Assembly: GCA_964548055.1 (NCBI GenBank)
Contig: CAZJPS010000004.1
Location: 1-36,065, forward strand
Reading direction: 5' to 3'
From: CAZJPS01 sp964548055
Lineage (GTDB): Bacteria; Patescibacteriota; Gracilibacteria; Peribacterales; Peribacteraceae
Length of the DNA stretch: 36,065 nucleotides
How positions within the stretch are numbered: position 1 is the stretch's first letter; each line of letters begins with the position of its first letter. This document shows positions 15,801-23,476 of the stretch, one piece after another. The position numbers and the translations under genes were made by a program. The notes under the pieces were generated by a model that was not told where the DNA came from, searched no databases, and saw only the letters and a list, made by a program, of their open reading frames with translations.

Positions 15801-17322
15801 ACTTTCAACTATAAATCGTCAACTTCCACCCGGTTTCCCAGCAGACTTTATAGCAGAGGGAATAGACCAAACCCGCGGCTGGTTTTACACACTCACTGTA
15901 CTTTCTGCCGCGCTCTTTGAAAAACCTGCCTTCATGAACTGTATTGTGAACGGTACGGTGCTTGCAGAGGATGGAAAGAAAATGAGTAAGCGACTCAAAA
16001 ATTATCCAGAGCCATTGGAGATCGTAGAAAAATACGGTGCAGATGCGATCCGTTTTGCTCTCATGAGTTCGCCCGCTGTACGCGGAGAAGATCTGCGGTT
16101 CTCGGCAAAATATGTAGAAGAACAATTGCGCAATGTGCTGCTCCCTTTCTGGAACACGTACTCATTTTTTGTGACCTACGCGAATGCTGCTAAGTGGGAA
16201 CCACAGGAAAATCGACGGCACTCTACACATCCGCTGGACGTGTGGATCCGCACCGAGATTCAAGATCTGGTGAATCGCATGACACATCAGCTAGAAAATT
16301 ATGAGCTCTCAGCCACCTGCAGCGAACTGGCTGACACTATCGATGCTCTCACCAATTGGTATGTGCGCCTCTCCCGCCGCCGCTTTGCAGGCAAGAGCGC
16401 CATGCACGAAATGACTGCTTCCGATGGAATACACGAAGATGAACGAAGTGACGCGCTGCATACTCTCTACGATGTGCTCCTTACGCTTTCACAACTCCTC
16501 GCACCCTTCTGCCCATTCATGTCGGAAGCGATGTATCTGAACTTAGTTTCAGAAGATCATGGTTCTGTGCATCTTACCGATTGGCCAAAAACGAGAGAAC
16601 TTACCAACAGTGAACGCGTGATGCTCATCCGCACGCGCATGCTCCGAAGTGTTGTTTCGTTGGGTCTGCAAATTCGCAGTGAAAAGAAAATCAAAGTGCG
16701 CCAGCCCCTCCACAAAGCGACTGTTGCCATTCCCCTCTCCATTCTTCCAAAGAACGCACTCAATTCTCAGGAACTAAGTTTGCTCCGCGAAGAACTAAAC
16801 GTGAAGAACGTAGAAATCATTGATGATCCAGGATCAATTGCAGAAGTGTATGTACATGTGAATGCGCGCGTAGCGGGACCGAGGCTGGGTGGGCGCGTTC
16901 AAGATATTATCCGTGCAGGAAAAGAAGGAAATTTTGCAGTGAACGACGACGGCACCATCAGCATCATGGAAGAAAGGCTGACATCCGATGAAGCATCCCT
17001 GATGTATCGCGGACGCGAAGGGGAAGATGTGGCTGCTAATAAAGGAGTGGTGATTTCACTCGATACTCGCATCACGCCCGAACTGTCACTAGAGGGTGAT
17101 GCACGTGACATCATCAGAGCAATTCAACAACTGCGCAAAGACGAGGGATACCACATGCAAGACCGTATCGTCCTTTATATAGAAGGCGCAGATGACATTA
17201 TTCAAATGCACGGAGATCTTGTATTAAATGAAACTAATGCGCACTTTGGCAAGAACGATGGCAAACCACGCAAGATTGATCTAGATAAAAGGCACGTGAC
17301 GATCACGTTTGCAAAAGTGTAA
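12847..17322 (+). CDS. ileS: Isoleucyl-tRNA synthetase with two inserted histidine-phosphatase domains
   Basis: The 1491-aa protein charges tRNA-Ile. Class I motifs are present: PHYGH (HIGH) in the N-terminal Rossmann half and KKMSKRLKNY (KMSKS) in the C-terminal half, plus zinc-type CPRC/HCWRC knuckles, CP1 editing domain and anticodon-binding C-terminus. Between WGTPLPIWRC and DCWFESGSMPYAQ, a region normally short, lie two tandem phosphoglycerate-mutase-like domains of about 200 aa each (about residues 519-920). The first has LRHGESEGN and VVTHADP, the second VRHGETDWN and VVAHSG, so both keep the phospho-accepting RHG and the second histidine. Two heptamer repeats add further residues (13521-13569, 15751-15830). 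The start at 12847 (MFDPVDPK) matches the usual IleRS N-terminus; a TTG eight codons upstream is possible. Aminoacylation is near certain; the phosphatase substrate is unknown. Confidence 0.97.
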   Translation: MFDPVDPKQSFPALEHGILKYWKEEDMFERSIRSRSVTKGDPLEGSFGHTQQNFSFYDGPPFATGLPHYGHLLAGTIKDVIPRYQTMQGKRVERRFGWDCHGLPVEYEIEKEHGINSRKQIEEMGVGAFNKLCRNAVQRYAKEWRVTVERMGRWVDMDWDYRTMDATYMESIWWVFKSLFDKKLIYEGHKPMHICPRCQTPLSNFEVTQGYKDITDQTVTAAFKLESGEAVSGKRLAVSGEYILAWTTTPWTLPGNLFLAVSPKVKYVKVKCEEKIYIVAKERADDVFKGKEFSIEDEITGKSLIGKKYLPLFPYYVEKYGDKAFKVVDGKDFVTTTDGTGIVHIAPGFGEDDFNVGKKEGVPVLQHVGMDGKFTKEVTDFAGMDVKPKDDVSKADKEIAKWLKEHGLLFRMESYKHSYPHCWRCDSPLLNYATSSWFVAVESIKEKMLQVNADTQWVPGHIRDGRFGKWLEGARDWAISRNRYWGTPLPIWRCKETGELQVIGSRQEVMNQVPVRFTRVTVLRHGESEGNLIPIYQGKNPGTNLTANGKDQAASTGESLSTEKVTHIYYSPLARTKQTAEIIAKKTGAILIEDDRLREIEFGEYEGKTIDFSDLTFVKARRAHKLENNQVESIYHFPGMETWSHVQARMSAFLNEMLPKHRGDHVIVVTHADPLLSLKHFFTKEEPAKLCEQPYPRFAEPHTFYWDHDTNAEFDLHKETVDTISWPSSQHETSVDVTFVRHGETDWNKEKKIQGSNADNPLNDTGRKQAKECAQKLKGTSFDFIISSDLKRAVETAEILSKELGIPYTDKWSSLRERNLGDWSGQTRDSVHAAHPPLYPHSNVALHYLTPPNGESLSHYLKRAQQAHSEIIQKFPGKKILVVAHSGALQAFKILAGGESLEKASMMVPNGDAITMKLHPLVHRIPDVLDCWFESGSMPYAQSHYPFEKLSLTSEGDMTQKEAATGEQVESKKKKTNKLSTLSFQLSTINRQLPPGFPADFIAEGIDQTRGWFYTLTVLSAALFEKPAFMNCIVNGTVLAEDGKKMSKRLKNYPEPLEIVEKYGADAIRFALMSSPAVRGEDLRFSAKYVEEQLRNVLLPFWNTYSFFVTYANAAKWEPQENRRHSTHPLDVWIRTEIQDLVNRMTHQLENYELSATCSELADTIDALTNWYVRLSRRRFAGKSAMHEMTASDGIHEDERSDALHTLYDVLLTLSQLLAPFCPFMSEAMYLNLVSEDHGSVHLTDWPKTRELTNSERVMLIRTRMLRSVVSLGLQIRSEKKIKVRQPLHKATVAIPLSILPKNALNSQELSLLREELNVKNVEIIDDPGSIAEVYVHVNARVAGPRLGGRVQDIIRAGKEGNFAVNDDGTISIMEERLTSDEASLMYRGREGEDVAANKGVVISLDTRITPELSLEGDARDIIRAIQQLRKDEGYHMQDRIVLYIEGADDIIQMHGDLVLNETNAHFGKNDGKPRKIDLDKRHVTITFAKV
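13521..13569. repeat. In-frame heptamer repeat within ileS (first)
   Basis: Seven consecutive 7-bp units run without a break: GGAGAGT, GGAGAGG, CGGTAAG, CGGTAAG, CGGTTAG, CGGTGAG, CGGAGAG. They encode part of the editing-domain entrance as SGEAVSGKRLAVSGE, inserted between FKLE and YILAWTTTPW. The unit type matches the left arm of the uvrA insertion. No complementary arm is seen here. Confidence 0.85.
15751..15830. repeat. In-frame heptamer repeat within ileS (second)
   Basis: GTGGAAAG (15751-15758) pairs with CTTTCCAC (15781-15788), and the right side continues as degenerate heptamers (CTTTCCA, CTCTCAG, CTTTCAA, CTTTCAA, CTATAAA). The left side is an A-rich run encoding SKKKKTNK. The insertion falls between the GSMPYAQ segment and FPADFIAEGIDQTRGWF, lengthening a surface loop. 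Confidence 0.75.
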
Positions 17323-17331
17323 CATGTGCTC

Positions 17332-17718
17332 ATGTCCGACTCATCACCCGCAACACGCCTGCTACTGCGCTTTCTTTTAAATGGGCTGCTTGTTTGGTGC
17401 ATGAGTACGTATCTTCCGCAGTATTTTGATCTGCGTGGGGGATTGATAGCTATCACCATCGTGGCAGCTCTTGTAACATTACTAAATGTGGTAGTTCGTC
17501 CCATTCTGACGCTCATCACACTCCCTTTCCGCCTTTTTGCAGCAGTAATAGCTCTGATTATTGTGAATGGAATTTTTATGTGGCTTGTATACGTTTGTAC
17601 ACAGTTAATGGATCCTTCATTCATTATTCTTACAATCTACGGAGGACTGCTAGGTTGGCTGATCACAGCGATTGTATTTGGGCTTGGAAACTGGATGATG
17701 CGAATGATGCTGAAATAA
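17332..17718 (+). CDS. Phage holin family 4-like small membrane protein
   Basis: The 128-aa protein has four predicted membrane helices (about 10-28, 34-57, 62-90, 98-122) and the characteristic LLNVVVRPILTLITLPF segment of the widespread holin_4_2 (PF04020-type) family. Despite the family name, most members are chromosomal bacterial proteins of unknown function, and nothing phage-like is nearby. It starts 9 nt after the ileS stop, so it is probably co-transcribed with ileS. The ATG at 17332 is chosen over the GTG two codons upstream. Confidence 0.75.
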   Translation: MSDSSPATRLLLRFLLNGLLVWCMSTYLPQYFDLRGGLIAITIVAALVTLLNVVVRPILTLITLPFRLFAAVIALIIVNGIFMWLVYVCTQLMDPSFIILTIYGGLLGWLITAIVFGLGNWMMRMMLK

Positions 17719-17807
17719 TGGTGCAGTAAAAGACATCAAATGAAAATATTGTCACGTCGAGAGAATCATGCCTGACAGAGTTCTATCCCTCTGCCACAAT
17801 CTCTGCC

Positions 17808-19070
17808 ATGTCTTCCATAGTCCATCCGCGGGAAGAGCGCTCAATTATTCCCCTTTTTCTCACTGTTTTCCTCGATTTACTGGGGCTCGGTATTGCCATT
17901 CCCGTACTTGCCGCAATATTTTTAATTCCAGAAGTAAGCATACTTCCTGCGGATACACCTCTCATTGTACGTACATCAACGTACGGATTTTTAGTAGCTA
18001 CCTTCCCTCTTGCACAGTTTTTTGGTGCCCCTATCTTAGGAGCTTTATCGGATAGATATGGACGCAAGCCACTCCTCATTCTGTCTTTATTTGGAACATT
18101 CACCGATTACATCCTGTTTGGAATAGGCATCACCACTAGTCATTTGCCACTACTGTTCGTCTCTCGTGCCATCGCAGGATTTTTAGGCGGAAATATCAGT
18201 ATTGCCCTCTCTGCTATTACAGATATAAGCCATGGCCCTGCCAAAACGAGAAATTTTGGACTTGTAGGAATGGCTCTGGGACTTGGATTCATTCTGGGAC
18301 CCTTTATTGGAGGAAAATTAGCAGATAAAACCGTATTACCATGGTTTAACACAGCTACACCCTTCTGGTTTGCCGCCGGACTCAATTTCATAAATGTTTT
18401 GCTCTGCATGTGGCTGTTCAGAGAAACCCTCATAACCCGCAGAAAAACCCCCGTGAGTATCTTTACGGGTGTCCGAAATGTCATGAAAGCATTCACACTT
18501 CCAACATTACGCACAATGTTCTTAGTAATCTTTTGCCTTACTTTGGGCTTTAACTTTTTCACGCAATTTTTCAGCGTCTTCCTTACGAAGAAATTTGACT
18601 TCAATGAAGGTAATATTGGAAATCTATTTGCGTACATTGGGCTGTGCGTTGCGCTTACGCAGGGGTTATTAACGCGACCCATTACAAAGCACTTCAGTGC
18701 GATTTCCATTTTTTGGGTGTCAACGCTTCTGCTTTCGCTCTCCATCCCTCTTCTGCTGTTGCCAGAAAAAGCTCGTGGACTCTATATGGTTTTACCATTG
18801 CTCGCCCTCTTCCAGGGCCTTAGTCAGCCAGCTTCTACCACTATTATTTCCGATCTTAGTAGCCAAGATTCCCAGGGTGAGGTGCTGGGCATTAATCAGT
18901 CCATTCAATCATTAGCTATGGCTATCCCACCCATTATTGCAGGAGTCATTGCAGGCATTCATTTAAATCTTCCTATCGTGTCCGCAAGCGCTCTCACTTT
19001 TGTTGGATGGTTCATATTTGTCCTCTTTTTTCATAAAAAGCAAATACATGAAAAATTTAAACAAATATAA
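17808..19070 (+). CDS. MFS efflux transporter (TetA/DHA1-like)
   Basis: The 420-aa membrane protein has about twelve hydrophobic helices. The MFS motif A, GALSDRYGRKPLLI, lies in the first cytoplasmic loop (about residue 75), and a motif-C-like GLGFILGPFIGG lies in helix 5, which points to a drug:H+ antiporter of the DHA1/TetA type. The substrate cannot be assigned. It stands alone: the holin-like gene is 89 nt upstream and a CACAAT box ends 7 nt before the ATG. The following 275-nt AT-rich gap carries no gene. Confidence 0.88.
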   Translation: MSSIVHPREERSIIPLFLTVFLDLLGLGIAIPVLAAIFLIPEVSILPADTPLIVRTSTYGFLVATFPLAQFFGAPILGALSDRYGRKPLLILSLFGTFTDYILFGIGITTSHLPLLFVSRAIAGFLGGNISIALSAITDISHGPAKTRNFGLVGMALGLGFILGPFIGGKLADKTVLPWFNTATPFWFAAGLNFINVLLCMWLFRETLITRRKTPVSIFTGVRNVMKAFTLPTLRTMFLVIFCLTLGFNFFTQFFSVFLTKKFDFNEGNIGNLFAYIGLCVALTQGLLTRPITKHFSAISIFWVSTLLLSLSIPLLLLPEKARGLYMVLPLLALFQGLSQPASTTIISDLSSQDSQGEVLGINQSIQSLAMAIPPIIAGVIAGIHLNLPIVSASALTFVGWFIFVLFFHKKQIHEKFKQI

Positions 19071-19345
19071 TTTCCATTCAGAGCTAATATTAGCCTAAAT
19101 ATATGTTTCATTTTTTTGTTACATCTTAATTTTTTATTATGGATACTTTTTTTATTCATTTTTGTGCATTCAGACCTTATTAAAAAGAAAAAATGCATGT
19201 TCAAACAAAAATGTAAGAAATTACTCAATTTCTCAGAAATAATGTTTTTTCATCTATAAAACTGCCGATCTTATTTCCCACGTGTGATGATTGTGAGAAC
19301 CGTAAAGTATGATAAAGTTCACGCCTTTTTTATTCTCTTGTGTGT
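19071..19345. other. AT-rich gene-free gap with promoter of SLH gene
   Basis: This 275-nt segment is very AT-rich, with long T-runs directly after the MFS stop. No credible gene is seen on either strand; the small minus-strand ORF here lacks any protein-like composition. Promoter-like boxes for the next gene are TATGAT (about 19308) and TATTCT (19331-19336); the latter ends 9 nt before the ATG. Confidence 0.5.
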
Positions 19346-20182
19346 ATGAAAAAATTTCTGATTTCTAGCATCGCTTTTGCATTGGGTCTTGTGCTCTTAA
19401 CCCCCTCAGCATTGGCTGCAAGTTCAGCCGGTACAGAAAGTGCACGTGCTCGTGAATACGCACAGGCAAAGCACGTGCTTCCGGCACTGGAAAACGGAGA
19501 TTTTGCTCCCGAAGGCACTGTGACAAAAATTGATCTTCTTATTGGAATAGTAAATACGATGTATCCACATGAAGATTTTGAAGGCTGCTTTGCAAATATT
19601 ACTTCCACTCATACTGCCTCGTATAGTCTCCTGTTCCGTGATGTGCCTACCAGTGCCTGGTATGCCAAGCATGTATGCATTGGAATGTTTACAGGTATCA
19701 TTAATGGTCAAACTGATGGAAATTTTTATCCTGAAAAACAGGTCACGGCAGCTGAAGCTTCTACGATGGTCGCAAAAGCGTACGGTCTCCTATACCCATC
19801 GAAAGACATACCCAAAAGACCCTGGTATCAGGGCCCAATGGAAGCAATGAAAGAACGCAATGCTATCCCCTCAAACATGCATCCTGAAGCAACGCTACAC
19901 AGAAGTGACATTGCACTGATGTTCTATCGGCTTCGCAATCAAGAGCGATTCCCCGCTCGTCGAACTATTGGAACGGCACAGACCCTCACGATTGCACTCT
20001 CTGTAGAACCTGAGATGCAAGACGTTATTGATACGAACACAGAAGAAACCTTCGCCTCTTCTGAGCATAACGAAGGAGTACGGCCAGAACAAAAGACAAG
20101 CCCAACAAAGCGCCCCAAAAAGGCGGATAAAGTATCACCACGCACATTGCACGAACGCGTAAGAAGTGGATGGCGGCCATAA
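19346..20182 (+). CDS. Secreted SLH-domain protein
   Basis: The 278-aa protein has a clear signal peptide (MKKFLISSIAFALGLVLL... ending PSALA at about residue 25). Three SLH-like repeats follow: a divergent one at about 30-85, a good one at about 92-145 (LFRDVPTSAWYAKHVCIGM, GIINGQTDGNFYPEKQ) and a partial third (PWYQGPMEAMKERNAIP). The last 60 residues are polar and then strongly basic (KRPKKADKVSPRTLHERVRS), unusual for an exported protein and possibly binding acidic wall polymers. The start at 19346 is chosen over a GTG two codons upstream because it begins the signal peptide. It ends 25 nt before the FAD oxidoreductase start. Confidence 0.85.
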   Translation: MKKFLISSIAFALGLVLLTPSALAASSAGTESARAREYAQAKHVLPALENGDFAPEGTVTKIDLLIGIVNTMYPHEDFEGCFANITSTHTASYSLLFRDVPTSAWYAKHVCIGMFTGIINGQTDGNFYPEKQVTAAEASTMVAKAYGLLYPSKDIPKRPWYQGPMEAMKERNAIPSNMHPEATLHRSDIALMFYRLRNQERFPARRTIGTAQTLTIALSVEPEMQDVIDTNTEETFASSEHNEGVRPEQKTSPTKRPKKADKVSPRTLHERVRSGWRP

Positions 20183-20194
20183 GAACAGGACTGC

Positions 20195-20200
20195 TACACT
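20195..20200 (+). promoter_or_regulatory. -10 box of FAD oxidoreductase gene (leaderless type)
   Basis: TACACT ends exactly 7 nt before the ATG at 20208, and so decides the start codon. It lies 13 nt after the SLH gene stop. Confidence 0.5.
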
Positions 20201-20207
20201 CAAGCCA

Positions 20208-21656
20208 ATGCAGAACTCTTCTGTTCCATCTGACGTGCTTATCCTAGGGGGTGGGCCTTCGGGCATGGCAAGTGCTATGGAACTGAGCAAGGCAGGGAAA
20301 TGTGTCACTCTCATAGAAAAAACGAGCCAGGTAGGAGGGCTTGCGCGCACATTAGAATTTAGGGAAGCAGAAGGAACGTACCGCACAGATATTGGTCCAC
20401 ATAGGTTCTTTAGCAAGAACCGGTATCTGTATGATTTTATTCAGGATTTGCTTGGAGAAGAATGGAAGAAAGTTCAGCGTCTCACGCGCTTTTACGTGGA
20501 TGGCCAATTTTATTTGTATCCCATCCGCATGAGTGATGTGTTTAAAAAAATTGGAATCGTTCGCGCTTGTACCATGATGATTGATTACATCTGGGAACGA
20601 GCAAGAGGAAGTATTTCACCTCGTCCGTTACGTTCTTTTGAGGATTACGCCATATCCCAATTTGGCCGTAGCCTCGCTGAATTTAACATGCTCAATTACA
20701 CAGAGAAAATTTGGGGAATCCCTTGCAGTGAAATAAGTATTGATTGGGCACACCAACGTATTGGGGGGCTTACATTATGGACCACGCTCAAAAAAATGAT
20801 CATGCGTACAGGAGGACCAAAAACACTTGTTGATTCATTTTATTATCCCTCCATGGGAAGCGGCACGATTTATGAGGCCATTCGAAAAAAAATTGAAAAA
20901 AAAGGCAGCACAGTACTCACCGAAAGCGAGCCGACAAAAATCCATCACGATGGAAAACATGTAACAAAAGTAGAAATAAAAACACAACAGGGTGCCACAT
21001 CACTCCAGGCTAAGCATGTAGTATCCTCTATACCAATTACCCGTCTGCTAGAGCTATTTGAACCAGCTGCTCCAGCCGAAATACAAGAGGCCGTCCGCGG
21101 GCTGCGTTTCCGTTCGCAGGCATATTTATTCCTCGCGGTTGATAAAGAACGCATTTTCCCAGATAACTGGGTATATTTTCCCGATAAAGAAATCCCTTTT
21201 GGAAGACTTTCTGAAATGAAAAATTTTAGCCCTGCTCTCTGCCCTCAAGGAAAAACATCTCTCTTTGTAGAATTTTTCTGTTTTGAAGGAGATGAAATAT
21301 GGCGCGCATCTAAAGAAGAATTATTTCAGAAAGCAATACGCTCATTAGAAAAATTGAAGATTCTCAAAAAAGAAGAAGTTCTCCACGTGCATCACTTTAA
21401 AATTGCACACGTATATCCTCTGTACGACTTGAAATACAAAGAACGCGTACAGACAGTACTGAAGTGGTTGGATTCTTTTGATAATTTTTTTGATATAGGA
21501 CGCCCAGGAAGATTCCGGTACACCAATCAAGACCATTCACTGGAAATGGGGATACTCGCCGCCCAAAGCATCCTCACGGGACAACGAATGAATGTTGATG
21601 ATGTAGGAGCTGAAAAAGAATATTTTGAGAGGGGATATGTTCCAGACAAAAAATAA
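20208..21656 (+). CDS. FAD/NAD(P)-dependent oxidoreductase (UDP-galactopyranose mutase/protoporphyrinogen oxidase-like fold)
   Basis: The 482-aa protein has an N-terminal dinucleotide fold VLILGGGPSGMASAMEL (GxGxxG type) followed by the acidic end of the second strand, TLIEK, and the segment YRTDIGPHRFFSKN typical of a family of flavoproteins often placed beside polysaccharide-synthesis genes. A C-terminal GRPGRFRYTNQDHSLEMGI closes the FAD site. The reaction is unknown; the related UGP mutase and amine-oxidase groups act on nucleotide sugars or amines. A downstream GT-C-like gene supports an envelope-glycan role (inference). The start at 20208 is supported by a TACACT box 7 nt upstream; an earlier in-frame start would overlap the SLH gene. 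Confidence 0.85.
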   Translation: MQNSSVPSDVLILGGGPSGMASAMELSKAGKCVTLIEKTSQVGGLARTLEFREAEGTYRTDIGPHRFFSKNRYLYDFIQDLLGEEWKKVQRLTRFYVDGQFYLYPIRMSDVFKKIGIVRACTMMIDYIWERARGSISPRPLRSFEDYAISQFGRSLAEFNMLNYTEKIWGIPCSEISIDWAHQRIGGLTLWTTLKKMIMRTGGPKTLVDSFYYPSMGSGTIYEAIRKKIEKKGSTVLTESEPTKIHHDGKHVTKVEIKTQQGATSLQAKHVVSSIPITRLLELFEPAAPAEIQEAVRGLRFRSQAYLFLAVDKERIFPDNWVYFPDKEIPFGRLSEMKNFSPALCPQGKTSLFVEFFCFEGDEIWRASKEELFQKAIRSLEKLKILKKEEVLHVHHFKIAHVYPLYDLKYKERVQTVLKWLDSFDNFFDIGRPGRFRYTNQDHSLEMGILAAQSILTGQRMNVDDVGAEKEYFERGYVPDKK

Positions 21657-21693
21657 AGACGGCAATGGCGCTTCCCGGTATCATGCTGTATGA

Positions 21694-23427
21694 ATGATCA
21701 CCATGACGTCATTGCATAAAAAAATGCTCTGGGGCGTAATTCTTGTACTGTGCTGTGTTGCAGCGCTAAAAGGCATTCATGATCTTTTCAAAATTGTTAC
21801 CTACGAATTTGGAGGCGCGATGGACAGCGATGTTGCCATCTATTTTATAGTGGCACGAGGTATGCTTAATGGCCTCCGACCTTACACAGATATCTTTGAA
21901 TCAAAACCACCAGGCATGTTTTTATTGAGCATGCTTTCTCTCCTTATTACAGGTGGACAGTATCTTCTGAGTTTTTTTTCTGGTCTTATTTACATCATTA
22001 TTCCGGGATCATTAGGAATATATGCGTATGTGAGAAGCAATAAAACGTCGCTTGCATGGACAATGCTCTCAGTGCTGCTAGCAATTATTGGAGGAATTGT
22101 AGTTGCTACTTTTTTGGAAGATAGAGCTGGGGCAGCGCAAACTGAATCGTTTGGATCGCTATTTGGGTGTTTGTACGCACTAAGCATTGTATGGGATTCA
22201 AAAAATTATCCTAAAACAATGCTTGCGATACGCAGCCTACTCCTACTTGCTACTCTAGGCTTGAAAGAGCCATTTGTGCTCACCATTATTGGAGTTGCCG
22301 TTATTCTCACAAAACGGCCACGCGACCTGCTAACTGTATTTGTTCTCCCTGCATGTATTGGAGGATGCATTGCCGTCGTGTTCATGTTACTGAGTGGAAT
22401 CTTGATGCCGTACATCACCATACTGTTGCCAGCAATGATTGGAGGACGCGTAGGCTCTACAAGTATTGAACCCTTGTGGACAAAAACTTTTGCAGTGGGA
22501 CGGGTATTCGCAAATATAACTACGTACTATGTAACTCCGTTATTTGGATGGTTGATGGCAACACTATGGTGTATTGCGCCCGCGTTGCGCAGTAAAAATA
22601 CCGATGCTCCATCGATAGCAGTGAGCATTGTGCAAGGAATTTGCGGATATTACTCCTTACTATCAATTTTTATTCTGTCGGTAGCTGCGTACGTACACTT
22701 TCACTCAAACTTATATGTTATTGACTATTCTTTACCATGGGAAATTACAAAAATTGTGTTTTGCTTGGCAATCTTAGGCACTTGTTTCTTCTTCTTCAGT
22801 AGGCAGCGCCGCATGGTGTATGCAACGCTCTGTACTTTTGTTGCACTGATGTGCGCCGCACTTGCTGTTGGTATTTCAAACTACCTTTCTAATCACTTCG
22901 CGTTCCCGGTACCGATTTATTATTCTTTGGTTCTACTATTTATTCATGTATTTGCTAAAGAACAACAAGTGAAAATTCCACATATTCTGATTCCCCTGCT
23001 GCTCATCAGTACCGTATTTGCGCAATCGATAAGTGAAAAACATGCGCAGTACCTAAAAGATCGCTCTCATTTTACAGCAGGCGAATTACTTCCTATCACG
23101 CAAAAATTTGAAGCGCTGATGAATAGCTGCGGATATACAAAATATTTTGGGCCGGTTGCCTTTCAAGAACTTTCGTTTTCGCACTTCTCGCCTGTGGGTC
23201 CATTACCCATTCCTACCTTCCACGAATACCTAGGATACGCACACCCATTGCAAAAGAACACTGCTCAAAACGTACATGACTTTGCCTCCGTTATTTTGGT
23301 ACCTAAAGGAGATCCACTTCCTCCGTATTTGCAGAGTAGCACTGAACTCTTTGCTAAAGATCCACCAGTTTGTGCACAAGGGCTACTGCCAATACATGAT
23401 AAATGGGACGTATATTTTAGAAAGTAG
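21694..23427 (+). CDS. GT-C-like polytopic membrane protein (GT39/ArnT-type), copy 1
   Basis: The 577-aa protein has about ten or more membrane helices. Its first extracytoplasmic loop, GGAMDSDVAIYFIVARGMLN then YTDIFESKPPGMF, is the hallmark of GT-C glycosyltransferases of the GT39/PMT/ArnT type, which use polyprenyl-phosphate sugars outside the membrane; the Asp in MDSD is the likely catalytic or metal-binding residue. A soluble C-terminal part (about 440-577) follows. It is paralogous to the convergent gene at 23475-25016. It lies 37 nt after the FAD oxidoreductase but has its own TATCAT box 9 nt before the ATG. The acceptor is unknown; surface glycoprotein or polysaccharide is likely. Confidence 0.75.
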   Translation: MITMTSLHKKMLWGVILVLCCVAALKGIHDLFKIVTYEFGGAMDSDVAIYFIVARGMLNGLRPYTDIFESKPPGMFLLSMLSLLITGGQYLLSFFSGLIYIIIPGSLGIYAYVRSNKTSLAWTMLSVLLAIIGGIVVATFLEDRAGAAQTESFGSLFGCLYALSIVWDSKNYPKTMLAIRSLLLLATLGLKEPFVLTIIGVAVILTKRPRDLLTVFVLPACIGGCIAVVFMLLSGILMPYITILLPAMIGGRVGSTSIEPLWTKTFAVGRVFANITTYYVTPLFGWLMATLWCIAPALRSKNTDAPSIAVSIVQGICGYYSLLSIFILSVAAYVHFHSNLYVIDYSLPWEITKIVFCLAILGTCFFFFSRQRRMVYATLCTFVALMCAALAVGISNYLSNHFAFPVPIYYSLVLLFIHVFAKEQQVKIPHILIPLLLISTVFAQSISEKHAQYLKDRSHFTAGELLPITQKFEALMNSCGYTKYFGPVAFQELSFSHFSPVGPLPIPTFHEYLGYAHPLQKNTAQNVHDFASVILVPKGDPLPPYLQSSTELFAKDPPVCAQGLLPIHDKWDVYFRK

Positions 23428-23434
23428 CTTTGCA

Positions 23435-23476
23435 ATGTTGCACAGAAGATGATGCAACATAGCGTTGCATCACGCT
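23435..23476. terminator. Convergent-gene hairpins between the GT-C paralogues
   Basis: Two inverted repeats fill the 47-nt gap: ATGTTGCA/TGCAACAT (23435-23442 with 23453-23460) and AGCGT/ACGCT (23461-23465 with 23472-23476). They could form stem-loops on transcripts from either side. No T-run follows, so terminator strength is uncertain. Confidence 0.4.

Noticed and set aside
12847..17322. IleRS plus phosphatases as separate adjacent genes or an assembly error
   Set aside because: A single open frame runs through, and IleRS motifs flank the insert in the correct order on both sides without a stop or frameshift.
17332..17718. Prophage remnant inferred from the holin-like protein
   Set aside because: The family is mostly chromosomal, and no lysin, structural or integrase gene is nearby.
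19031..19228. Small minus-strand ORF after the MFS gene
   Set aside because: Low-complexity AT-rich sequence overlapping the MFS 3' end, with no promoter or protein-like composition.
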